Source of the DNA: Vigna angularis
Taxonomy: Eukaryota > Streptophyta > Magnoliopsida > Fabales > Fabaceae
Direction: 5' to 3'
DNA length: 64,000 nucleotides
NCBI RefSeq assembly: GCF_016808095.1
Contig: NC_068979.1
Span: 14,489,001 to 14,553,000, forward strand
Shown here in pieces: positions 23,380 to 34,641 of the stretch; positions within the stretch are counted from its first letter, which is position 1; each line of letters starts with the position of its first letter. The notes under the pieces were generated by a model. The model made no database searches. It worked only from the letters and a program-made list of their open reading frames with translations, and had not been told where the DNA came from. The translations under genes and the position numbers were made by a program.

Positions 23380-23642
23380 TACCTGGTTGGTCCTGCCAAT
23401 AGTTATATGCTTGTCTCAAAGATTAAGCCATGCATGTGTAAGTATAAACTAATTCAGACTGTGAAACTGCGAATGGCTCATTAAATTAGTTATAGTTTGT
23501 TTGATGGTATCTACCACTCAGATAACCATAGTAATTCTAGAGCTAATACATGCAACAAACCCCGACTTCTGGAAGGGATGCATTTATTAGATAAAAGGTC
23601 GACGCGGGCTCTTCCTGTTGCTTTGATGATTCATGATAACTG
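23380..23642 (+). pseudogene. 18S rRNA 5' fragment (first ~262 nt)
   Basis: TACCTGGTTGGTCCTGCC starts the fragment, followed by recognisable 18S landmarks (ATGCTTGTCTCAAAGATTAA, AAACTGCGAATGGCTCATTA, TAGATAAAAGGTCGACGCGG, GATGATTCATGATAACT). The full gene is about 1.8 kb, so roughly 85% is missing; a family A LTR cuts it off after GATAACTG. Differences from the nearly invariant plant 18S are mostly C-to-T or G-to-A (GTAGTCATATG is ATAGTTATATG, AATACGTGC is AATACATGC). This is what deamination of methylated cytosine in a silent copy produces. It is not functional. Confidence 0.95.
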
Positions 23643-24766
23643 TTAACCCTCGGCAAGTGTAATCGAATCGTATCAAGTAATAAAACTGGTAAAACAAAGT
23701 ATCGTTTTCCCAAAGGACTCACGGCCTAGCAGTTATGTGATTTGTTAATTATCTAAGACATGTAAAACCAATTCTTTGAGATTTTAAATGCAAATTACTA
23801 AAAAGTAAATATGAATGCAAGTATTGAACAATGGAAAAGAAGAAGCAAAACACGTGATTTGAATTATATGAATGATTATGTTGTTGGGGTTTATCAATTT
23901 CATCCAATCCACTCTCATGTATTCAAGAATTCACCTTTCTCCATTAATGTTAATGCCACTTTCTAATTTACCTTAAACCCGATGTCTCGGTGAAGAAAGC
24001 CTAATCCTAATCACTAGTTTACAATGTCTTGTCTCCCTAGCAATTATTCCTGCATTATATAGCACAGAAGCTTAAAGACAACCAATCATCATATTCCTAT
24101 GTCTAGGTTTATACTACTATTGGGAGAGATTCCCAGATCTAGATTTCCCCGTATGTGTCCATATCGACAAAATCAATAATCATGCAATAGAATGAGTTAA
24201 ACAAAGCATGCATTGAGCAAAGAGGAAAAACCCTAACAATTAATGAAAGAAAGAATATATTATAAAGAACAATTTCAATACATGAAAGTTTCAAAGGATT
24301 ACATTGATTCCCCAACAACAATAAAGGTTTAGTTCACCTTATTTATGGTGAAACTAGATGAAAAACAATGGAAGAATGAAAGATAAAACCCTAGAATTTG
24401 AAGAGTGGAGCTTGAGCATCCAAAATTCTCCTCCAAGGGGTGAAAAAGTATGTTTCTGCTTCGTTCCAGCCAAAGATGTCTAACCTAAGTCAACTAAATC
24501 CCTTTTATAATTCTAAAAATTACACAAAATAAGCACAAGCCCATAAAAATGGCGTTCAGCGGTAAGCGCGGCACTTGAGATTGACGCTCAGCTGCATTTG
24601 CCCCTCAGCGGTGACTACGGGATCAAGAACGCCGCTCAACCGCAATTTCTGCTGAGTGGTACTTGCATCTTCTCTTTTTGTGCACTTTTCACTTCCTTTT
24701 CTGATTCAACCTTCTTCCTACTTCACTTCTTTCATCCAATTCATCTTAAAACGTGCAAAAACAAGG
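23643..24766 (-). mobile_element. Family A LTR fragment, copy A3
   Basis: On the minus strand this is a family A LTR running from inside U3 (near 24766) to near its 3' end at 23643 (AACCCTCGGCAAGTGT on the plus strand). The last ~50 bp of U5 and the first ~130 bp of U3 are missing. It contains CCGCT palindromes at 24550-24660. Its TATA context is altered (CCTTTTATAATTCT). Both ends are broken junctions without target duplications. Confidence 0.85.
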
Positions 24767-25052
24767 AAGTAGAAGTATCCACCCCATCTTAAAACGCCTC
24801 ATTTGGATAGGCCTCATCAATTGCTTTCCTTGGCCTCTCAAATGGTGGAGTAGAAGTATCCACCCCAACTATTTTGCATAGGTGTGTGATCAAAGATGGA
24901 TGTCCTAAGGGTGCTTTGTTGTTTGTTGTGCTAGCACACACCCTTATCTCATTAGCTATTACCTGTCCAATATTGACATTCAAATTCCTGATCGCACAGT
25001 AAAGGAGGAGTGCCCTGCTAAAACTGATGTTTGAAACATGGGAACATGGCTG
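24767..25052 (-). pseudogene. Transposase_32-like ORF fragment (A4)
   Basis: The minus-strand reading (ALGHPSLITHLCKIVGV, then FERPRKAIDEAYP) matches the C-terminal part of the ORF at 37680-39396 in copy A7. That ORF resembles the 'putative plant transposon protein' domain found in plant retroelements. Here it is joined directly to gag sequence on its 5' side with a deletion between them, and filler DNA separates it from A3 on the 3' side. It is not expressible as a complete protein. Confidence 0.65.
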
Positions 25053-25524
25053 AATGTTCCAATGTGCTGTAATATCTCCGTAAAAGGTACATCATCATCC
25101 AATATCTTAAAAAGTTTTGTAAAGTAAAATTGTTTCTCATGATCTGTTGGAAAAGAAAGAATATCTTCACTCTTTATCTCTCTTATCTCTTCTTTTTCTT
25201 TTCTCTCTTCTTTTTCTTTTTCTCTCTTTTTTCTCTCTTCTTTTTCTTTCTCTCTTTCTAACTCAACTGTTTCAACATTTGCACTAACTAACACCTTACA
25301 TTCTTCCCTCGGGTTAACCTCAGTATTAGCCCCAAATTTTTTGTCAGGCCTTTCTTCCAACTGCTTAGTAATTTGGCCCATTTGTTTCTCCAAGTTCTTA
25401 ATAGCAGCTTCGGTGCTCTTTTGAGTGGATGTAGTTGCCTGTATGAATTGCTGAAGAGTTTCTTCCATCCTTATTGATCTTTCATTAAGTGTAGCCATTT
25501 GTTACCATAAGGTTGGTTGTTGCT
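25053..25524 (-). pseudogene. Gag C-terminal part of copy A4
   Basis: Minus-strand frame starting near 25498 with MATLNERSIRMEETLQQFI, then the TEAAIKNLEKQMGQITKQL helix and a highly charged E/K-rich tail. The same order occurs in A8 and A10. It continues the gag at 26859-27942 from which it is separated by solo LTR A5. The tail contains an extension (ILSFPTDHEKQFYFTKLF) that the gag-only copies lack, then breaks into the Transposase_32-like fragment. Confidence 0.75.
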
Positions 25525-26858
25525 TGATGAAAAATTTATGAACACCGAAAAACGGCGCCAAAAACTTGTTTAACCCTCGGCAAGTGTGACCGAATCGTAT
25601 CAAGTAATAAACTCGGTAAGACCAAGTATGGTTCTCCCAAAGGACTCACGACCTAGTTAGTTATATGATTTGTTGATTATTTAAGACTTGTGAACAAATT
25701 CTTGTGGTTTCAAATGCAAAAGACAATAATTAAATATGTATGCATGAGTTTGATCAATGGCAAAAAGGAACACAAACACGGAATGAATTATATGGATGAG
25801 TATGTTGTTAGGGAAATCAATTTTGTCTTATCCACTCTCATATATTTTAGGAATTCATCATTCTTTTCATCAACGTTAATGCCGCTCTCTAAATTACCTT
25901 AAACCCGATATCTCGGCGAAGAAAGCCTATCCTTAATTACGAGTTCATACAATTCTTAGCACCCCTAATAATTATTTCTGAAGCCCAGAAGCTTAAAGGC
26001 AACCAACCTTATATCCCTATGTCTAGGCAATATTACTTTTGGGAGAATTTCCCCGGATCTAGATTTTACCGTATGTGTCCATATCACTAAAATCAATAAT
26101 CATGACATCGAATGAGTTAAACAATGCATGCTTTGAGCAAAGAGGAAAAACTCTAACCAATGATGAAAGAAAGCATGTGTCAAAGATGTGATGTTTAAAC
26201 AAAAAATTCCATATATGAGAGTTTCACAAGATTACATTGATTCCCCAACAACAAGAAGAGTTTAGTTCACCATATTCATGGTGAAACTAGATGAACAATA
26301 ATGAAAGATAGAACCCTAGAAAGATGAGTAGGTAGCCTTAGTATCCAAGATCTTCCTTCAAGGGGTGGAAAGGTGTGTGTTTACTTCGTCTCCAGCCAAA
26401 GATACAAACCCTAGGAAGTCCTAAAGCTTATATACTACTCGAAATATTACAGAAAAGTGGGCCTAAGCCCAAAATACCACTGCTCAGCGGTAAACTACCG
26501 CTCAACGATACCAACACGTAGTCAATTCTCCCCTCAGCTGCACTTTCACCCCTCAATGCAGTCAACGGGTGTTCTTGAGTGCCGCTCAGTGGTAAACTGG
26601 CGCTGAGCGGTACTTGCGGCTTCTCTCCTTTTGCACTTTTTGAGTTCTTTTTTGATTCCATCTCTATCCTTCTTCACTTCTTTCATCAAATTCACCTTAA
26701 AACTTGCATAAAACACTAAAATCAAGCATAAACCTGTCCAACTCTCTTATTTCTAAAAATATGAACAAAAGCATGATTCCAAGCTAGTTTCTAAGTGTTA
26801 AAGGTTGCTTTTAGTATCAATTTTAAGCATGAAAATAACAGATTTTCAACTGTTATCA
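25525..26858 (-). mobile_element. Solo LTR A5 (family A) nested in gag of A4
   Basis: 1334 bp, reading TGATAACAG...TTTCATCA on the minus strand. It splits the gag frame: gag sequence continues on both sides in the same orientation. The flanks TTGCT and TTGTT agree at 4 of 5 positions within a GTT/GCT-rich stretch, so the target duplication is imperfect. The palindromes and TATA (TATATACTACTCG on the plus strand near 26430) are intact. Confidence 0.85.
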
Positions 26859-27942
26859 TTGTTGTTGCTTGTTGCATTGCCGTGATTGTCCAGCTTTCCC
26901 ACTTTGTCCTTGACCAATACTTGGGTGTGGTTTCCACCCTTGATTGAAATTCCCCTGACGGTATGGAAATTGATTGGCGATGAAGTTAACAACCTCTAAA
27001 CTTCCACTGGAAAGGCGCATTGACCATTGATATGGTCACCACCACATAATTCACACATTTGTGGTTGAACCTGTGCAATAGTCTTTAACTCTTTTGGCAG
27101 TTGTGCAAGTGCCTTTGTGAGACTCTCTAATTGTTGAGTTATTATCTTGTTCTAAGCTAACAAGGCATCATTGGATTGCAATTGTAGAACTCCTTTTTGT
27201 TGAATAGGAGCTCCTCTTTCACTGTTTAGCTTATTATCATTGGTAGCCATGTTTTCAATTATTTCCGTGGCTTCCTCTAGAGTCTTCCATTTGATATTGC
27301 CTCTAGCTAAGGCATCTAGCATCAACTTGGTCTGTGAACCAAGACCTCCAAGGAATAATAGGACTACTTCTACTTTGTCAAATCCATGTGTGGGAGTCTT
27401 TCTTAATAGGCTTTTGTATCTATCCATGCATGACCTAGTAATTCCTCCACGCCTTGCTTGAAAGATGATATCTCTTGCTTCCCTTTATTTACCTTGGACT
27501 GTGGGAAGTATTTGTTCAAGAACTTTGTCACTACATCTTCCCAGTCTGTAAAGCTCCCTTCTGGAAAAGAGTTCAACCAAAGCTTAGCATTGCCTCCCAA
27601 TGAGAATGGAAACAGGCTAAGTTTGATTGCTTCGTCAGGCACCCCATTTATCTTCGTCGTATTGCAAATTTCATGAAATGTTGTGAGGTGCTCATATGGG
27701 CTTTCTTGCGACAACCCATTAAATTGGTTACTCTTCACCAGTTGGATTAATGTCGGTTTTACCTCCATGTTAGTCGCATTGACCCTCGGTCTTGCTATGC
27801 TATTGAAATGCTGAGGTCCAACTACATTGGTGTAATTTACAAGAGTCCGTCTAACATTATTATTCTCCATCTCCTTAGTGTTATGGTAAGAACCCTGTGG
27901 TGAAGGTTGTAAAAGACTTTCCAAATTTCTTCCTGCATACAC
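26859..27942 (-). pseudogene. Gag N-terminal and central part of copy A4
   Basis: The Retrotrans_gag core is visible on the minus strand (LGGNAKLWLNSFPEGSF, FLNKYFPQSK), then DRYKSLLRKTPTHGF, LGSQTKLMLDA and the CELCGGDHINGQC zinc knuckle (CX2CX3HX4C). Breaks: a frameshift near 27425, a stop after NDALLA near 27152, another stop just after the knuckle (AFPVEV), and solo LTR A5. The protein would be the structural Gag of an Athila-like element. Closest relatives in the window are A10 and A7. Confidence 0.85.
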
Positions 27943-28299
27943 AAGAAAACAAGTCCCTAGAAAAATTTGTTACCACAAAAAGATATAGAGGAGATAATAT
28001 ACGATATAAGAAGATAAAATAAAAACAGAAAAAATAAAAACAGAAAAATAAAAATAGAAAATAGAAAAATAAAAACTGAGAATAGAAAAATAACATAAAA
28101 ACAGAAATAAAATAAAAACAAAAAAGAAAATAAAATAAAATAAAATAATAACTGAAAAAAAATAAAAACAGAAAATAAAAACAGAAATTCAAATTTCAAA
28201 ATTCAAAATTTCAAAATTCAAAATTCAAGTCAAAGATAATCAATAATCACACAAATGAACTAGTTAAACCACGAGTCCCCGGCAATGGTGCCAAAAACT
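27943..28299 (-). other. Untranslated leader and tRNA-Asp PBS of copy A4
   Basis: An A-rich stretch on the plus strand (T-rich in sense; TTTTATTTTCTG repeats) lies between LTR and gag. The PBS complement is at 28276-28293 (TCCCCGGCAATGGTGCCA, two changes from the perfect tRNA-Asp match seen in A8). Hydrophobic F/Y-rich open frames here are products of the T-rich composition. Confidence 0.8.
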
Positions 28300-29376
28300 T
28301 GATGACAAATTTATGAACACCGAAAAACGACACCAAAAACTTGGTTAACCCTCGGCAAGTGTGACCGAATCATATCAAGTAATAAACTTGGTAAGACCAA
28401 GTATCGTTCTCCCAAAGGACTCACGGCCTAGTTAGTTATATGATTTGGTGATTATTTAAGACTTGTGAACAAATTCTTGTGGTTTCAAATGCAAAAGACA
28501 ATAAGTAAACATGTATGCATGAGTTTGATCAATGGAAAAGAGGAACACAAACACTTGAAATGAATTATTTGGATGAGTATGTTGTTGGGGAAATCAATTT
28601 CATCTTATCCACTCTCATATATTTTAGAAATTCATCATTCTTTTCATCAGTGTTAATGTCGCTCTCTAAATTACCTTAAACTCGATGTCTCGGCGAAGAA
28701 AGCCTATCCTTAATTACGAGTTCAACAAAGAGGAAAAACCCTAACTAATGAGGAAAGAAAGCATGTATCAAAGATATGATGTTTAAACACAAAATTCCAT
28801 ATATGAGAGTTTCACAAGATTACATTGATTCCCTAACAACAAGAAGAGTTTAATTCACCATATTCATGGTGAAACTAGATGAAATACGATGAGATAGTGA
28901 AAGATAGAACCCTAGAAAGATGAGTAGGTACCTTAGCATCCAAGATCTTCCTCCAAGGGGTGGAAAGATGTGTGTTTGCTTCGTCTCCAGCCAAAGATAT
29001 AAACCCTAGGAAGTCCTAAAGCTTATATACTATTCGAAATATTACAGAAAAGTGGGCCTAAGCCCAAAATACCATCGCTCAGCGGTAAGTGTGTGTGTTG
29101 AATCTTCTCCTCAGCTGCACTTTCTCCCCTCAATGGAGCCAACAGCTTCTCTTCTTTAGCACTTTTTGAGTTCTTTTCTGATTCCATCTCTATCCTTCTT
29201 CACTTCTTTCATCAAATTCATCTTAAAACCTGCATAAAACACTGAAATCAAGCATAAACCTGTCCAACTCTCTTATTTCTGAAAATATGAACAAAAGCAT
29301 GATTCTAAGCTAGTTTCTAAGTGTTAAAGGTTGCTTTTAGTATCAATTTTAAGCATGAAAATAACAGTTTTTCAAC
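28300..29376 (-). mobile_element. 5' LTR of copy A4
   Basis: Family A LTR, 1077 bp, starting (plus strand) TGATGACAAATTTATG next to the PBS. It has an internal deletion near 28720 (ACGAGTTCAACAAAGAGG). It lacks the last ~10 bp of its U3 start: it ends TTTTTCAACT and then meets another gag fragment, so no target duplication can be recovered. Confidence 0.85.
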
Positions 29377-29883
29377 TTCTCTAGTTTTTGGTATCAATTT
29401 TAGACATCTGTTGCAATGCTTCAGAGAAAGGAATGGTAATCTCCAGTTTTTTAAACATCTCCATGAACTTCTCCAACTATTGGGATAAGGAAGGGGTTGT
29501 TCAACTATTTTTTCTTTTTCTCTCTCTCCTCTCTCCTTTTCTTTTTCTTTTTCTCTCTCATCTTCCTCTTCTCTCTTTTTTTCGCTCTCAATCTTATCTT
29601 TCCACTCAAGTATTTGTTTCCCACTCTCATTTTCTCTCTCTTTTCTCTCTATTTTTCTTTCCTCTAACACTTTACCACTTATAGTAACAATGGTTTTACA
29701 CTCTTCACTCAAATTACTCTTTGCATCCTTCTGATAACCTTCCATCTTGTTGAACATTTGCCCAATGTGCATCTTCATATTGTTAAATGCAGCCTCACAT
29801 TCTTACAATAAGAGATGCTCATTTTCATGAATTGCTGGAAAGTATCTTCCAATTTTTTGGTTTTCTCATATGGAGCAATTTTT
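29377..29883 (-). pseudogene. Isolated gag C-terminal fragment, copy A6
   Basis: The minus-strand frame reads an E/K/R-rich charged tract, then PYPNSWRSSWRCLKNWRLPF. Its DNA matches the end of A8/A10 gag (the MEIFKKMEIKVPMIETLQQ region) with changes. The variant (SEALQQMSKIDT-like) shows it belongs to a related but distinct subfamily. Both ends are cut by LTR fragments. Confidence 0.65.
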
Positions 29884-31169
29884 TGTTTACCTCTCGGCAA
29901 GTGTAACCGAATCGTAGCAAGTAATAATCCTCGTAAGACCAAGTATCGTTTCCCAAGAGACTCAAGGCCTAGAAACTTATGTGATTAATTGATTAATTAA
30001 GACTCTAGAACAAAGTGTTATAAGTTTCAAATGCACAAGACTGAAAAGTAAATATGTATGCATATGATGATCAATGGCAAGAAGAAACAAAAGCGTGAAT
30101 TGAAATATATGGATGAATATGTTGTTGGGGTTTATCAAGTTTATCTTTTCTAGTCTCTTGTATTTAGGAATTCATCATTCTTTTCATTATTGTTAATGCC
30201 ACTTTCTAAATTACTTTAAACCCGATTCAGCGGCGAAGAAAGCCTAATCATATCACTAGTTTACAATCTCTTGTCTCCCTAGCAATTAATCATGCATTAT
30301 AGTGAACAGAAGCTTAAAGGCAATCAACCATCATAATCCTATCTCTAGGTTGGTAATATACTGTTGGGAGAGATTCCCCAGATCTAGACTTCCCCATACG
30401 TTCCCATATCGACAAAACCAACAATCATGACATCGAATGAGTTAAACTATGCATGCTTTGAGCAAAGAGGAAAAACCCTAACTATTAATGAAAGAAAGCA
30501 TGTATCATATAAATGATCTTGAAGAACAAATTCCATACAAGAGAGTTTCTAAAGATTTACATTGATTCCCCAACAACAAAATAAGTTTAGTTCACCATAT
30601 TCATGGTGAAACTAGATGAAATACAATGAAAAAATGAAAGATTGAACCCGAGAAAGTTGAGAAAGGAGCCTTAGCATCCAAAATCCTCCTCCAAGGGGTG
30701 AAAGAGAGTGTTTTTGCTTTGTCCCAGCCAAAGATACAAACCCTAGAACGTCCTAAAGCTTATATACTATTCTAAAAAATACAAAAAAGTAGGCCCAAGC
30801 CCAGAAAAGTGCCGCTCAGTGGTAGTATCGCAAGTCACTTCTTTCCCTCAGCGGCTTTTCTCCCCTCAGCGGTGCCAACGGTTCTTGCGAGTGCCGCTCA
30901 GCGGTAATTGGCGTTGAGCGGTACTTCTGTTTTCTCCTCTTTTGCACTTTTCTTGTCCTTTTCTGATTCTATCTCTATCCCTTTTCACTTCTTTCATCAA
31001 TTTCATCTAAAAACCTGCAAAAACAAGGGAATCAAGCATAAAACCTGTCCAACTCTATTATTTCCAATAATTCAACAAAATCATGAGTTCAAGCTAATTT
31101 CTAAGTCATAAAAGGTTGTAATTGAAGTAAATTTTAAGTATAAAAATAATAGTTTTTCAACAGTCATCA
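29884..31169 (-). mobile_element. 3' LTR of copy A7
   Basis: Family A LTR on the minus strand, about 1.29 kb, with the last ~50 bp of U5 missing at the left (begins TTTACCTCTCGGCAAG). It ends at 31169 (CAGTCATCA). The A7 3' internal region with its PPT complement (CAACCCCAAACTTAG) follows directly, which fixes this as the 3' LTR. Confidence 0.85.
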
Positions 31170-31441
31170 CAACCCCAAACTTAGAACTTTGCTTGTCCTC
31201 AAGCAAATAAGATGTATCTCAATCTTCTACCCATCCATTCAATGGTTCACCATATTCAAAAATCTTTCTTTCAAGATAAGTAAATACTCAATTTAGCTCA
31301 TCACAAAACTTTAATCAATATGTGCATATGCTTTTAGTGTTCACTCAATCATATAATTTCCAACAAAAGTTATTTTCATGAATGATCAATCAACTAAGCA
31401 AAGATGTTCTTATGGAATCTATCCTTACTAGATAAAGTGTT
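31170..31441 (-). other. A7 region next to its 3' LTR (PPT and UTR)
   Basis: Plus-strand CAACCCCAAACTTAGAACTT is the complement of the polypurine-type run. The remainder matches 43271-43545 in A10. It stops at GATAAAGTGTT where copy A8 is inserted. A10 shows the uninterrupted form GATAAAGTGTTTCACTC. No coding sequence. Confidence 0.85.
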
Positions 31442-32725
31442 TGATAACAGTTGAAAAACTGTTATTTTCATGCTTAAATTTGATACTAAATGCAACCTTT
31501 AACACTTAGAAACTAGCTTGAAATCATGCTTTTGGTCATATTTTTAGAAATAAGAGAGCTGGACAGGTTTATGCTTGATTTCATTGTTTTATGCCGGTTT
31601 TAAGGTGAATTTGGTGAAAGAAGTGAAGAAGGATAGGAATAGAATCAGAAAAGACATTAAAAAGTGCAAAAGGAGAAGCCGCAACCACCGCTCAGCGGCA
31701 GTTTACCGCTCAGCGGCACTCAGAAACCTACGTTGGTTCCGCTGAGGGGTGAAAAGGCCGCTGAGGGGAAGAAACGAACTCGCGCACTTACCGCTGAGCG
31801 GTACTATTTTGGGCTTGGGCCTAATTTTCTGTAATTTTACGAATAGTATATAAGCTTTAGGGTTTCCTAGGGTTTGTATCTTTGGCTGGGACGAAGCAAA
31901 CACTCTCTTTTCCACCCCTTTGAAGGAAGATCTTGGATTCTCAGGCTACCTCTCTACCTTTCTAGGGTTTTATCTTTCATTTTTTCATTATTATTCATCT
32001 AGATTCACCATGAATATGGTGAACTAAACCTTGTATTGTTGTTGGGGGATCAATGTGATCTTGTGAAACTCCCATATATGGAATTTGTGTTTAAACATCT
32101 TATTTGAGATACATGCTTTCTTTCATCATTAGTTAGGGTTTTTCCTCTTTGCTCAAAGCATGCCTTGTTTAACTCATTCGATGTCATGATTATTGATTTT
32201 GTCGATATGGGAACGTACGGGGAAGTCTAGATCCGGGGAATTTCTCCCAATAGTATATTGGTTGCCTTTAAGCTCTTGCACTTCAGAACTAATTACTAGG
32301 AATGCTAGGAATTGTATGAACTCGTAATTAAGGATAGGCCTTCTCGACAAGGTGATTTAGAGAGTGACACTAACATTGATGAAAAGATTGATGAATTCCT
32401 AAAGTATATGAGAGTGGATAAGATGAAATTGATAACCCCAACAACATACTCATCCATATAATTCATTCCGTGTTTGTTTTACTCTTTTTTCCATTGATCA
32501 CATTCATGCATACATGTTTAATTACTGTCTTTTGCATTTAAACCTACAATCAATCGTTCACAAGTCTTCAATAATCAACAAATCAGATAACTAACTAGGC
32601 CGTGAGTCCATTGGGAAAACGATACTTGGTCTTACCGAGTTTATTACTTGATACGATTCGGTCACACTTGCCGATTGTTAAACAAGTTTGTGGCGCCGTT
32701 TTCGGTGTTCATAAATTTGTCATCA
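31442..32725 (+). mobile_element. 5' LTR of copy A8
   Basis: 1284 bp, TGATAACAG...TTTGTCATCA, followed by AGTTT and the PBS. It holds two CCGCTCAGCGG palindromes (31688-31698, 31706-31716), two CCGCTGAGGGG half-variants (from 31739), a further CCGCTGAGCGG at 31791-31801, and a TATA box AGTATATAAG at about 31845-31854. The 5' flank is GTGTT. Confidence 0.93.
31688..31801 (+). promoter_or_regulatory. CCGCTSAGCGG palindrome cluster in A8 U3
   Basis: Three perfect 11-bp interrupted palindromes CCGCT(C/G)AGCGG plus two CCGCTGAGGGG variants within 115 bp, ending about 45 bp before the TATA box. The same cluster is present in all family A LTRs that keep the promoter. Candidate protein-binding sites; the factor is unknown to me. 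Confidence 0.6.
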
Positions 32726-32731
32726 AGTTTT

Positions 32732-32749
32732 TGGCGCCGTTGCCGGGGA
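32732..32749 (+). other. Primer binding site, tRNA-Asp type (A8)
   Basis: TGGCGCCGTTGCCGGGGA, exact complement of the 3' end of plant tRNA-Asp, 6 bp after the LTR. The following 32750-33009 is a T-rich untranslated leader. Confidence 0.92.
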
Positions 32750-33009
32750 CTCGTGGTTTAACTAGTTTATTTGTTTGATTATTGATTATCTTTGACTTGA
32801 ATTGTGAAATTTGAATTTCTGTTTTTATTTTCTGTTTATATTTTTCAGTTTTTATTTTATTTTATTTTATTTGTTTTTATTTTATTTTTCTGTTTTTATT
32901 TCCTATCTTCTTATCTTTTCAATTATATCCTTTGATTTTTTTTTATCTATCTTCTCTATCTTTTTGTGCTAACAATTGTTTTTAGTGTTTTGTGCCTAAT
33001 GTCTGCAGA

Positions 33010-34395
33010 ATGCAATTTGGTCAAGAATTTAACTATATGGGCACTCAATTCTACCAAAGTAATCTCAACCACTGGTGGGAACCTCACTCAAGCATGGATC
33101 AAAGCCAATTTTGGCAAGCTGCCGGACAATTTGAGAACCAACCACAACAACAATGGCAACAACAAAGCTTTAAAATCAACAAAGGGAAGCAAGAGATCTC
33201 TTCATTTAGACATGGCATGGAGGAAACACTAGGTCACGCATGGGACAGGTACAAAAGCCTATTAAGAAAGACTCCCACGCATGGATTTGACGAAGGAGAA
33301 GTAGTCCTAATCTTCCTTGGAGGTCTTGGTTCACAAACCATGATGATGCTTGACGCCTCAGCTGGAGGCAATATCAAATGGAAGACTCCAGAGGAAGCCA
33401 CAGAAATAATTGAAAACATGACTACTAATGACAATAAGTGGAACAGTGAAAGAGGAGCTCCTATTCAACAAAAAGGAGTTCTACAGTTGCAATCCAATTA
33501 TGCCTTGATAGCTCAGAACAAGTTAATAACTCAACAATTGGAGAATCTCACAAAGAGACTTGAACAACTGCCAAAAGAGTTAAAGACTGTTGCATAGGTT
33601 CAATCACAGTTGTGTGAATTATGTGGAGGTGATCATATCAATGGTCAATGCACCTTTCCAGCAGAAGCTTTAGAGGATGTTAACTTCATGGCCAATCAAT
33701 TTCCATACAGTCAGGAGAATTTCAATCAAGGGTGGAAACCACACCCAAGTATTGGTCAAGGACAAAGTGGGCAAGCTCGACAAACTGGGCAATTTAACAA
33801 GCAACAACAACAACCAACCTTATGGCAACAGATTTCTATAATTAATGAAAGATCAATAAGGATGGAAGAAACTCTTCAGCAATTTATACAGAAAACTGAA
33901 TCTTCTCAAAAGATCACTGAAGCTGCTATTAAGAACTTGAAGATTCAAATGGGGCAGATTACCAAGCAGTTGGAAGAAAGGCCTGACACGGATTTTGGGG
34001 CTAATACTGAGGTTAACCCCAGGGAAGAGTGTCAAGAGTTAGTGAGTGTAAATGTTGAAAAAGTTGAGTTGGAAAAAGAAGAGAGAAAAGAGAGAGAAGA
34101 GAAAGAAGAAGAGAAAATTTGTGTGAAGATTGAGAAGGTGAGTAGAAAAGGAAAAGAAAAAAAGAAAGTGAGAGAAAAGAGAAAGAGGACGAGAGGAAAA
34201 AAGAAAGAATCTTATGAAAAACCTCGTCCCCATCCAAAGAAGGAATTTGAGCGCTTTATGGAAATCTTCAAGAAGATGGAGATTAAAGTTCCTATGATTG
34301 AGACATTGCAACAGGTTCCTGGTTTGATCAAATTTCTGAAGAAGTTCAGTAGAAAGAAGAAAAAGAAGAAAGAACTTGAGCTTGAGTCAAGCTAG
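33010..34395 (+). pseudogene. Gag of copy A8, internally deleted, one nonsense codon
   Basis: ATG at 33010 begins an N/Q-rich segment that jumps to the INKGKQEISSFRHG region, so the Retrotrans_gag core present in A10 is deleted. The frame continues through DRYKSLLRKTPTHGF and LGSQTMMMLDA to a TAG at 33595-33597. It then resumes in frame with the CELCGGDHINGQC zinc knuckle, MEETLQQFI, an E/K-rich coiled region and the conserved end FERFMEIFKKMEIKVP...FLKKFSRKKKKKK. The stop codon overlaps the first GGGAGGCAACCCA module. Normal role: RNA packaging. This version cannot form a normal capsid. Confidence 0.85.
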
Positions 34396-34430
34396 TGATG
34401 TTAAAAGAGCGCTTGCTGGGAGGCAACCCA
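34386..34430 (+). other. Conserved GCGCTT...GGGAGGCAACCCA motif 1 (A8)
   Basis: TTAAAAGAGCGCTTGCTGGG followed by AGGCAACCCAG, which can fold as CTGGG-AGGCAA-CCCAG. A second copy is at 34642-34687. The same pair occurs in A7 (40319-40366, 40580-40625) and A10 (44941-44985, 45198-45245). I recognise this motif as recurrent after gag or pol in plant Athila/Tat-type elements. I know of no assigned function. Confidence 0.7.
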
Positions 34431-34520
34431 GTGATTTAAGAACTTTTAATTTTTCATTTGGTGATGTAATTTTGAACTTTTGGGTATTTTTGTTTTTGTT
34501 ATAAGTTTGTTACAGGGTTT

Positions 34521-34629
34521 ACATCTACTGATGGATGTTAGGCGGAAGAGTAGCTACTGAAGGATACTATGTTTGTATACACCTACTGATGGGTGTTAGT
34601 AAGAAAGATTTGCATCTACTAAAGGGTGC
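34521..34629 (+). other. Array of four small co-varying hairpins (A8)
   Basis: Hairpins at 34521-34538 (ACATC/GATGT), 34549-34568 (AGTAGC/GATACT, one mismatch), 34579-34596 (ACACC/GGTGT) and 34612-34629 (GCATC/GGTGC), all with an 8-nt loop of the type TACTGATG or TACTGAAG, spaced 28-33 nt. Stems differ between hairpins but remain paired. The two other copies show matching double changes. The array lies between the two GGGAGGCAACCCA motifs, 3' of gag. A role in RNA packaging or dimerisation is speculation. Confidence 0.75.
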
Positions 34630-34641
34630 TGGAGGAATTTG

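Noticed and set aside
23380..23642. Functional 18S rRNA gene
   Set aside because: Only the first ~262 of ~1800 nt remain, with many transitions at normally invariant positions.
27881..28199. F/Y-rich 'membrane protein' frames
   Set aside because: Products of TTTTATTTT-type untranslated leader sequence; the same occurs at 46831-47121 in A10.
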